Shown here: positions 26,254 to 34,743 of the stretch, piece by piece
Numbering within the stretch: position 1 is the first letter of the stretch
Layout: each line of letters opens with the position of its first letter
Assembly (NCBI GenBank): GCA_947630135.1
Contig: CANRGH010000002.1
Location: 62,001 to 126,000, forward strand
Origin: an uncultured Monoglobus sp.
GTDB lineage: Bacteria > Bacillota > Clostridia > Monoglobales > Monoglobaceae
Direction of reading: 5' to 3'
DNA: 64,000 bases
Made by a program: the position numbers and the translations under genes
The notes under the pieces: model-generated
The model's input: the letters and a program-made list of their open reading frames with translations, nothing else
Told to the model about the DNA's origin: nothing
Database searches by the model: none

Positions 26254-27531
26254 ATGATAATACATATTGTGAAGCCCGGCGAGACATATTCGTCGATTGC
26301 CGCGGAATATAATATCCCGCTTGAAAATTTTCTCGCGGACAACGGAGTGACGGCCGGGTCACGGGCGGTCGTGGGATTTGCCGCGGTAATATCCGAGCCG
26401 GATGTGACGCATACGGTGGCGGCGGGCGAGACCCTGTCGGGAATAGCGCGAAGATACGGAACGGACTTAAAGACGCTTTATCGGAACAACTACTTTTTGG
26501 GAGGCAGGCCGGTCGTAAGGCAGGGCCAGACGCTGTTTATCAGCCTGAGGGAGCAAAAGGGAAAGACCTTTGAAACCAACGGATACGCGTATCCGTTTAT
26601 TTCGCTTGATCTGCTCAGAGAGCAGCTTCCGTACATGACATATCAAACGCCGTTCACCTACGGCATAAGCGAGAGCGGAAGCTTGGTTCCGCTGGAGGGC
26701 GATATCCCGATGATAAGCGAGGCGAACCGTTTGGGCGTCCTTTCGCTGATGCATCTTTCGACCCTTACCGAGTATGGAAATTTCAGCAGCGACCGCGCCT
26801 CGCTGATTTTCGGAAGCGAGACGCTCCGGAACCGTCTGCTTGATGAGATCGTCGCCAATATGCAAAGCAAGGGCTATTCGGGCCTTGACGTGGATTTTGA
26901 GTTCATAGACCCCGCCACAAAGAATGATTATGTGGAGTTTTTGACGCGGGCGCGCGAGCGTATCGCGCCGCTCGGCTATCCGCTGTTCTCGGCTCTCGCA
27001 CCGAAAACGAGCGACGACCAGCGTGGAACGCTGTATGAGGGGCACGACTACGCGGCGATCGGAGCGGCGGTTGACAAGGTGCTGCTTATGACCTACGAGT
27101 GGGGCTATACATACAGCGCGCCAATGGCGGTGGCGCCGATCAACTCGGTGGAGCGCGTTGTGCGCTACGGCCTGAGCCGCATCCCGGCGGATAAGATATA
27201 CATGGGAGTGCCTACCTACGGCTATGACTGGCCGCTGCCCTATGAGAAGGGCATAACCCGCGCGGACTCACTCTCGCCCGTTCGGGCGGTGGAGCTTGCC
27301 GAGCGGTACGGAGCCGAGATAAGCTATGACGAGACGGCGCAGACGCCATGGTTCAGGTACAGGACTCCCGAGGGTGCGCTCCACGAGGTCTGGTTCGAGG
27401 ACGCCCGCAGCATAACCGCGAAGCTTGATCTCGCCGCACGATATAACCTGTCGGGATTGGGCTACTGGAGCCTCGATCGAAAATTCCCGCAAAATCTGGT
27501 GACGCTCAACGCGGGCTACGGAATAAAATAA
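26254..27531 (+). CDS. LysM-GH18 glycosidase (YaaH/SleL-like)
   Basis: 425 residues. Two LysM repeats open the protein: IHIVKPGETYSSIAAEYNI (about 2-45) and HTVAAGETLSGIARRYGTD (about 50-95). A GH18 barrel follows (about 110-425) with the catalytic motif YSGLDVDFEFI, the Glu being the acid, and LLMTYEWGYTYSAP later. This is the architecture of spore cortex-lytic enzymes of the YaaH/SleL group, which cleave muramic-delta-lactam glycan during germination. No signal peptide is seen, as is usual for spore-coat-localised SleL. CGGAGG precedes the ATG. That it acts on spore cortex is an inference from family; the organism may or may not sporulate. Confidence 0.87.
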   Translation: MIIHIVKPGETYSSIAAEYNIPLENFLADNGVTAGSRAVVGFAAVISEPDVTHTVAAGETLSGIARRYGTDLKTLYRNNYFLGGRPVVRQGQTLFISLREQKGKTFETNGYAYPFISLDLLREQLPYMTYQTPFTYGISESGSLVPLEGDIPMISEANRLGVLSLMHLSTLTEYGNFSSDRASLIFGSETLRNRLLDEIVANMQSKGYSGLDVDFEFIDPATKNDYVEFLTRARERIAPLGYPLFSALAPKTSDDQRGTLYEGHDYAAIGAAVDKVLLMTYEWGYTYSAPMAVAPINSVERVVRYGLSRIPADKIYMGVPTYGYDWPLPYEKGITRADSLSPVRAVELAERYGAEISYDETAQTPWFRYRTPEGALHEVWFEDARSITAKLDLAARYNLSGLGYWSLDRKFPQNLVTLNAGYGIK

Positions 27532-27560
27532 AAGCCCGTCCGCGGACGGTTCCATAAATT

Positions 27561-27598
27561 AAAACGGATAGAGGAATATCGCCCCTATCCGTTTTTTT
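27561..27598. terminator. Bidirectional terminator
   Basis: AAAACGGATAG (27561-27571) pairs with CTATCCGTTTT (27585-27595), followed by further T. It lies between convergent genes. Confidence 0.85.
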
Positions 27599-27603
27599 AC
27601 GAA

Positions 27604-28230
27604 TTATTCGCCTATGCCTATATCTATAACCGTGATCCTGCCGCAGTTTTCGAGCGCCGAAACGTGCGCCCGCTTGAGATACTGCACGGCGATCGTGTGG
27701 TCGGCCTTTATCGCTCCTTCGGCGGGTTCGCCGTCATCCGGAACGCCGCTCGGAATATCGACCGCGAACTTCACCGCGTCGCTGTCGTTTATTATGTCAA
27801 ACAGCGGCCTCACATCTTCTCTGATACCGCCGTGAAAGCCGGTGCCGTACACGCAGTCAACAATCACCTCGCAGCCGTAAATGACCGCCGCGCTGAGGCT
27901 TGGGTCAAATCTGACTATCTCGATCCCCATGTCTTTCGCAAGCTCAAAGTTCCGCGCCGCGTCGGGAGTTTTGGGCGTTCCGCAAGCCATCATGATGATC
28001 GGCGTTCCGCCGAGCTTTTTGATGTAACGCGCGGCGACATAGCCGTCGCCGCCGTTGTTGCCCGCGCCGACGCAGATCAGGCACAGCTTGGTTCCAAAAT
28101 CCTTGGTGTTTTCCTTTATGTATTCCGCGGCTTTCCGGCCCGCGTTTTCCATCATGTCATAGTATGACATGCCGCGCTCGTTTGCGCGGCGCTCTATCTC
28201 TTTCATTTCGGCAGCAGTAACGATCCGCAT
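27604..28230 (-). CDS. nnrE: NAD(P)H-hydrate epimerase (YjeF N-terminal type)
   Basis: 208 residues comprising only the epimerase domain. ICVGAGNNGGDGYVAARYI is the nucleotide-binding loop, EIVRFDPS and VIVDCVYGTGFHG follow, and KFAVDIPSGVPDDG contains the catalytic Asp region. It epimerises damaged R-NADHX to the S form for repair by the dehydratase. In many bacteria the two activities are one polypeptide; here the dehydratase is fused to AcpS at 56887-58134. GGAGG seven nt upstream sets ATG 28230; the longer frame (28302) overlaps the upstream gene. Only 2 bp separate it from the DUF6062 gene. Confidence 0.9.
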   Translation of the reverse strand: MRIVTAAEMKEIERRANERGMSYYDMMENAGRKAAEYIKENTKDFGTKLCLICVGAGNNGGDGYVAARYIKKLGGTPIIMMACGTPKTPDAARNFELAKDMGIEIVRFDPSLSAAVIYGCEVIVDCVYGTGFHGGIREDVRPLFDIINDSDAVKFAVDIPSGVPDDGEPAEGAIKADHTIAVQYLKRAHVSALENCGRITVIDIGIGE

Positions 28231-28232
28231 GG

Positions 28233-28967
28233 CTAATCCTCCACCTCGATCGCCGCAAGCCGCTGAATGGCGCGCGGCAGCGCGTCCTTTGAATTTTTCC
28301 ACGGCTCGTCCTTAAAGCGGTAGTCAAATTTCTGGATGAACCAGTCCACGTCCTCCTGAAGCGCGTCGAGCTGCTTCATCTCAAGCGGCGCGATAACCGA
28401 CAGGAACTCGGCGTATGCGGCGTCGCTCAAGCGGTTTTTGCCCTCTCTCAGCAGCATCTCAAGATGCTCGAGGCAAAAGCCCTTGGAGTTCTTGATTTTC
28501 TCGATAAATTCGGGTTCCTTTTTCCAAAGGTGGAAGAAGGTGCCGATATAGCTTTTCATTCTGCTTTCCATGCGGTTGCAGGCGTAGCACGAGTCTTCGA
28601 GCCCGGCGAGGTATTCCTGCGCGGGCGATCCGCTCTCGTCTGCCTTTTTGAACAGTCCTTTTTTCGCGGGCTTCTGCGCGGCCTCACGATCGAGCAGGCT
28701 TTTGAGCTCACCGCGCACATGCTTCAGGTGCGTGCTTGTCATAAGTGCCACGCCGAGGCGGTTCTGCTCGCCGTACATTTGGCGGTAGTGCTTTTTGCAA
28801 AAGCCGAGCTTGTCGGTCTCACCGCGTATGTCCTCCTCCATGTATGACGGGCCGAGGATATAGTTGAGTATATCAGCTTCGAGCTTTTTGTTGAGCGTGC
28901 AGAAAAGGCACTCGCCGTCCTGTTCAAGCGCCTCGTTCACCGGTATGGTGTACAGTTCCTCTTTCAT
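28233..28967 (-). CDS. DUF6062 family protein
   Basis: 244 residues. Conserved features: KEELYTIPVNEAL start, CLFC, LGPSYMEEDIRGETDKLGFC, CYACNRM and FCLEHLE. The paired Cys suggest metal or redox-sensitive sites. This pattern matches DUF6062 as I recall it, a clostridial family of unknown function. No signal peptide or membrane helix. GGGAGAT precedes ATG 28967. Stop and start are nearly contiguous with nnrE, so it is co-translated. Confidence 0.65.
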   Translation of the reverse strand: MKEELYTIPVNEALEQDGECLFCTLNKKLEADILNYILGPSYMEEDIRGETDKLGFCKKHYRQMYGEQNRLGVALMTSTHLKHVRGELKSLLDREAAQKPAKKGLFKKADESGSPAQEYLAGLEDSCYACNRMESRMKSYIGTFFHLWKKEPEFIEKIKNSKGFCLEHLEMLLREGKNRLSDAAYAEFLSVIAPLEMKQLDALQEDVDWFIQKFDYRFKDEPWKNSKDALPRAIQRLAAIEVED

Positions 28968-29037
28968 TTTGTCATCTCCCATTCATTGTTCAGATATTGT
29001 CTGCGCGACCGACGCGCCGTGTCCGATCGGCGGCCGC

Positions 29038-29607
29038 CTAAAAATTAATTATGTTAAGTCCCTCAAGCAGGATCTTAAGCCCGATCAATATGAGTATAAT
29101 TCCGCCGGCGACCTCGGCTTTGGTCTTGAATTTCATGCCGAAGCGGTTCCCGATCATAACGCCGACGATCGAAAGCAAAAACGTGATAATTCCGATAGCC
29201 GAGGCGGAGGGGATAATGCTCACCTCGAGGAAGGCGAACGAGACTCCGACGGCCAGAGCGTCGATGCTTGTGGCGACCGCCAGCATGGTTATCTCTTTAA
29301 AGTCATAGACGATCGCGCTGTCGTCGGCTCCGTCCTCATGCAGCGCGTCCCACACCATTTTGCCGCCGATAAACGCCAGCAGAACAAAGGCGATCCAGTG
29401 GTCAACGCTGTTGATATAGCTTTCAAACTGCCGTCCGGCAAGCCAGCCGATCGTCGGCATCGCCGCCTGGAAAAAGCCGAAAAAGAACGCGATTATAAGC
29501 GTGTATTTAAAATCAACCTTCCGCATCTTGAGTCCCTTGCAGACGGATACCGCGAACGCGTCCATTGCGAGCCCCACGGCGATCAGGAACACCTCGTAAA
29601 AACTCAT
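29038..29607 (-). CDS. mntP: Manganese efflux protein MntP
   Basis: 189 residues, six membrane helices. The two conserved MntP motifs with buried acidic residues are GLAMDAFAVSVCKGLKMRK (helix 1) and TSIDALAVGVSFAFL (helix 4). It exports Mn2+ across the cytoplasmic membrane. GGAGGTTTTTT precedes the ATG. Its promoter (29638-29666) is consensus-like; the leader is short (about 25 nt), so the Mn-sensing yybP-ykoY riboswitch that often controls mntP is absent here. Confidence 0.92.
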   Translation of the reverse strand: MSFYEVFLIAVGLAMDAFAVSVCKGLKMRKVDFKYTLIIAFFFGFFQAAMPTIGWLAGRQFESYINSVDHWIAFVLLAFIGGKMVWDALHEDGADDSAIVYDFKEITMLAVATSIDALAVGVSFAFLEVSIIPSASAIGIITFLLSIVGVMIGNRFGMKFKTKAEVAGGIILILIGLKILLEGLNIINF

Positions 29608-29637
29608 AAAAAACCTCCAAAGCTTTGCGTCTTGATT

Positions 29638-29666
29638 ATTATAACACTATATGCCCCGCAAATCAA
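29638..29666 (-). promoter_or_regulatory. Promoter of mntP
   Basis: Minus strand TTGATT (29661-29666) and TATAAT (29638-29643), spacer 17 bp, 30 bp from the ATG. Confidence 0.8.
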
Positions 29667-29679
29667 TATAATTTGGAAA

Positions 29680-30570
29680 TTACCCCGAAGTTTTCTTGCT
29701 TTTGCCGAGCGGGATATTGAGCAGCACGATCGCCGCGAAGATCATCAGTATTCCCGCCGCGTTTTTGATCGTGAGGCTCTCGCCGAAAATAACGATCCCC
29801 GCAGCCGTGGCGATCATCGGCTCCGCGAAGGCCAGAACAGAGGCTTTGCCCGCGTCGATCTTTTCAAGGCCGTAGGTGTAGAAAATAAACGGCAGGAACG
29901 TCGAGATCACTCCGAGACCCGCCGCGGTGAGCAGCGGCCCGCCCGAAAGCGCGCCGACAATGCCGCCGAAATCCGAAAACGGCAGCAGGCCCGCGGCCGC
30001 GACCGCGAAGGTGTAAAACACCGTGGTGAACGGCGAGTAGCGCTTCAGGGCGATCTTTCCGAATATGCTGTAAAGCGCGTAGCCTATTCCCGAGCCCAAG
30101 CCTGTCATCAGCGCGAAAGGAGTTATGCTTCCTCCCGCGAACCCGCTCGCCGGAACGCAGCCAGCAAAGGCCAGAGCCAGCGCAATCAGCTTTTGCGCCG
30201 TGATCTTTTCCTTAAACAGCGCCGCCGAGATCAGCATGACAAAGCAGGGCGCGGTATAGAGCAGGATCGAGGCCGCGGCGAGCGTCGTGCGCTCAATCGT
30301 AAGAAAATAGCACACGTTAAAGAAAACGATGCTCAAAAGCCCGCTGCCCAAAAATATCCAAATATCGCGGACACGTATTTTAAGCAGCGAGCGGTCTTTA
30401 ACAAGCAGGAAAATCCCCATCAGGACCGCGGTGATTATGTTGCGGACAAAGGTTATCTGGATGGGAGTGAGGCCCGCGGCCGCCAGGGGCCGCGAGAAAA
30501 CTCCGATAATTCCCCAGCCCGACGCCGCAGCGAGAATAAATATAACCGAAACCGCTTTTTTGTTTTTCAT
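29680..30570 (-). CDS. EamA (DMT) family transporter
   Basis: 296 residues with about ten hydrophobic helices in two homologous EamA halves. The first begins FILAAASGWGIIGVFSRPLAAAG and the second begins PFALMTGLGSGIGYALYSIFGK. LAAASILLYTAPCFVMLISA and DAGKASVLAFAEPMIATAAG are the typical helix 4 and 9 segments. It is a drug/metabolite-type carrier of unknown substrate. AAAGGAGC lies upstream of the ATG. A promoter (30616-30643) precedes it. Confidence 0.88.
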   Translation of the reverse strand: MKNKKAVSVIFILAAASGWGIIGVFSRPLAAAGLTPIQITFVRNIITAVLMGIFLLVKDRSLLKIRVRDIWIFLGSGLLSIVFFNVCYFLTIERTTLAAASILLYTAPCFVMLISAALFKEKITAQKLIALALAFAGCVPASGFAGGSITPFALMTGLGSGIGYALYSIFGKIALKRYSPFTTVFYTFAVAAAGLLPFSDFGGIVGALSGGPLLTAAGLGVISTFLPFIFYTYGLEKIDAGKASVLAFAEPMIATAAGIVIFGESLTIKNAAGILMIFAAIVLLNIPLGKSKKTSG

Positions 30571-30615
30571 GATCTGCTCCTTTGCCGCGCCTCAAAGACG
30601 CGTTTTGCTCTTTAC

Positions 30616-30643
30616 AGTATAACATAAACCCGGCGTATGTCAA
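30616..30643 (-). promoter_or_regulatory. Promoter of the EamA transporter gene
   Basis: Minus strand TTGACA (30638-30643) and TATACT (30616-30621), spacer 16 bp. Confidence 0.75.
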
Positions 30644-30713
30644 ATATTTTCGAGCCCTATCGCCGATAACAAAAAACAGAACAAATTGTTGGCAATAATT
30701 AGGTATATTTACG

Positions 30714-30743
30714 TTGACACCGCTTTTGAAATTAGTGTATAAT
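30714..30743 (+). promoter_or_regulatory. Promoter of citrate synthase
   Basis: TTGACA (30714-30719) and TATAAT (30738-30743), spacer 18 bp, 38 bp before the ATG. Confidence 0.82.
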
Positions 30744-30781
30744 TATTTTGATTAGTTCACAAGAAAGAGAGGCGGCGGCAT

Positions 30782-32230
30782 ATGGACATTAAGTCAAGTG
30801 ACTTTAACGCCAACATGGAGAATTTTATCGAATTTATGAGAAGCCAGAACTCGCGCTGGAACAAGATACCATCGCGCTATTATGATATGTACAACGTGAA
30901 ACGCGGGCTGAGGAACGCCGACGGCACGGGCGTGCTGGCGGGAATGACCTCAATAGGCGAGGTCCACGGCTACGTTATGGACGAGGGCAACAAGGTGCCC
31001 GTCGAGGGAAAGCTGAGATACAGAGGCATAGATATCGAGGACATCGTTGCCAACTGCTTTGCCGAGAAGCGTTACGGCTTCGAGGAGGTCGCCTTCCTGC
31101 TGCTGTTCGGCTTTCTGCCGAGCCGCTCGCTGCTTGATCATTTTGAAAAAAATCTGGCCGATTTCAGGACGCTCCCCCCGGAGTTCACCGAGGATATGAT
31201 ATTAAAGGCGCCCAGCAAGAATATTATGAACAAGCTCGCGCGAAGCGTTCTGGCCCTGTATTCGTACGACGACAATCCCGACGATATATCGGTGCCCAAC
31301 CTGCTGCGCCAGAGTCTGCTGCTTATAGCGAGGTTCCCGTTGCTTATAGCCAATTCCTACGCCTGCAAGCGGCATTATTTCGACAACCAGAGCCTTATCC
31401 TGCACAATCCGGTCCCCGAATACAGCACGGCGGAAAATTTCCTGCACATGATAAGGCCCGATAACCGGTTTACCCGTCTTGAGGCCGAGATCCTCGACCT
31501 CACACTTATGCTTCAGGCGGAGCACGGCGGCGGAAACAACTCGGCCTTCGCTGTTCATGTGCTCTCTTCGACCGACACCGACACTTATTCCGCGATCGCG
31601 GCGGCTGTCGGTTCGCTGAAGGGCCCTAAGCACGGCGGCGCGAACGACAAGATGCGCGTCCAGATGGACGAGATCAAAAACAACGTCAAGAACTGGAACG
31701 ACAAGGACGAGATATACGAGTATCTGAAAAAAATCATGCTCAAGGAGGCCGGAGACGGCAAGGGCCTCATTTACGGCATGGGCCACGCGGTTTATACGAT
31801 CTCCGATCCCCGCGCGGTCATCCTCAAAGAGCGCGCCGGAAAGTTGGCCGAGGCCATGGGTCATACTGACGAATTCAATCTGTACGCCTCGATAGAGGAG
31901 CTCGCACCGATAGTCTTTAAGGACGTCAAGGGCATCGACAAGCCCATGTGCGCGAACGTGGACTTTTATTCGGGCTTTGTTTATCAGATGTTGAGAATTC
32001 CGCGCGAGCTGTTCACGCCGATATTCGCGATGGCGAGAATTGTGGGCTGGTGCGCGCACAGGATAGAGGAGATAACCACCGGCAGCAGAATTATCCGCCC
32101 GGCCTATAAGAGCGCGGTCAAGCGGCTTGAATACACCCCGATCGACGAGAGGCACGAGCCCTCGCCCGAGGAGATAGAACAGACCGCGTTTAATGACGGA
32201 ATAAATATTAAAGGCAAAAAAACGCAATAA
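30782..32230 (+). CDS. Citrate synthase
   Basis: 482 residues. Family motifs: HGGGNNSAFAVHVLSSTDTD, GPKHGGANDKM, YGMGHAVYTISDPRA (catalytic His) and NVDFYSGFVYQML (catalytic Asp). It condenses acetyl-CoA and oxaloacetate to citrate, in anaerobes chiefly for glutamate synthesis. The N-terminal extension of about 60 residues before LRYRGIDIEDI is longer than in short bacterial citrate synthases, but is common for the clostridial branch. A 2-methylcitrate synthase cannot be excluded, although no prp neighbours are present. GAGAGG lies upstream of the ATG. Confidence 0.88.
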   Translation: MDIKSSDFNANMENFIEFMRSQNSRWNKIPSRYYDMYNVKRGLRNADGTGVLAGMTSIGEVHGYVMDEGNKVPVEGKLRYRGIDIEDIVANCFAEKRYGFEEVAFLLLFGFLPSRSLLDHFEKNLADFRTLPPEFTEDMILKAPSKNIMNKLARSVLALYSYDDNPDDISVPNLLRQSLLLIARFPLLIANSYACKRHYFDNQSLILHNPVPEYSTAENFLHMIRPDNRFTRLEAEILDLTLMLQAEHGGGNNSAFAVHVLSSTDTDTYSAIAAAVGSLKGPKHGGANDKMRVQMDEIKNNVKNWNDKDEIYEYLKKIMLKEAGDGKGLIYGMGHAVYTISDPRAVILKERAGKLAEAMGHTDEFNLYASIEELAPIVFKDVKGIDKPMCANVDFYSGFVYQMLRIPRELFTPIFAMARIVGWCAHRIEEITTGSRIIRPAYKSAVKRLEYTPIDERHEPSPEEIEQTAFNDGINIKGKKTQ

Positions 32231-32306
32231 TTTAAGAAAGCGCATGAAAATATTAATTAATTGAATATAATTGCCAATAACGGAATATAATAACAATTAA
32301 ATAAAT

Positions 32307-32335
32307 TTGAAATTATATTAAAATGCGAGTAGAAT
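32307..32335 (+). promoter_or_regulatory. Promoter of groES-groEL
   Basis: TTGAAA (32307-32312) and TAGAAT (32330-32335), spacer 17 bp. The CIRCE operator starts 5 bp downstream. Confidence 0.8.
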
Positions 32336-32339
32336 ATCA

Positions 32340-32685
<346 letters not shown>

Positions 32686-32717
32686 TCGCGGATCAAAATT
32701 TAAAATTCAGGAGGTAA

Positions 32718-34355
<1,638 letters not shown>

Positions 34356-34368
34356 CGTAGGGATTAGT

Positions 34369-34505
34369 GATTAGAGAATAGAAACTACGCGGGGAAACCT
34401 AGGCGGAAAATGCTTGGTTATCCCCGCGCTTTTTGCTTATGGCTAAGCTCGGCGGGCTTTGCGGGAGCCCTGAATATAGATTAGAGAATAGAAACTACGC
34501 GGGGA
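34369..34505 (+). repeat. Tandem 27-bp repeat with duplicated terminator hairpins
   Basis: The same 27 bp, from GATTAGAGAATAG to CTACGCGGGGA, occur at 34369-34395 and 34479-34505. Each opens a hairpin region. The 5' part matches the TAGTGATTAG module of the dispersed repeats. Confidence 0.85.
34389..34434 (+). terminator. Terminator of groESL
   Basis: GCGGGGA (from 34389) pairs with TCCCCGC (ending 34428), with inner AACC/GGTT pairing, followed by GCTTTTTGC. A second, degenerate copy of the hairpin follows at about 34499-34545 and ends in CGTTTTTTTG. Confidence 0.8.
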
Positions 34506-34574
34506 TAATTGAGTGAAAAAAGCTCGGTTGTTCCCTCGTTTTTTTGTTGTCCGTTAAAAATTAAATATATGATA

Positions 34575-34603
34575 TTGACAAACAATTACTTGCGTAGTAT
34601 AAT
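34575..34603 (+). promoter_or_regulatory. Sigma-A promoter of pectate lyase 1
   Basis: TTGACA (34575-34580) and TATAAT (34598-34603), spacer 17 bp. The start codon is 140 bp downstream. Confidence 0.88.
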
Positions 34604-34743
34604 GTGACATAAAGACAGCGCGTCTGTAAATTCCAAAATACGGACAAGCGGTTTCTTCCCAAACATGATCCGCGTTCCCGCCGCGTGACACGGCGGCGGG
34701 CCGGCGGTCATTTTTGAGGATATTATATCAGGAGGATTATATT
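34604..34743 (+). other. Long leader of pectate lyase 1 with GC-rich hairpin
   Basis: About 130 nt of probable 5' UTR. It contains CCCGCCG paired with CGGCGGG around 34678-34700, without a T-run, and a proper AGGAGG close to the ATG. I do not recognise a known riboswitch. Confidence 0.45.

Noticed and set aside
29608-29680. yybP-ykoY manganese riboswitch ahead of mntP
   Set aside because: The promoter lies only about 30 bp from the start codon, which leaves no room for the riboswitch.
28864-30627. A 587-codon plus-strand frame
   Set aside because: It lies antisense to mntP, the EamA transporter and the DUF6062 gene, whose protein families are clear; its translation is charged and patternless.
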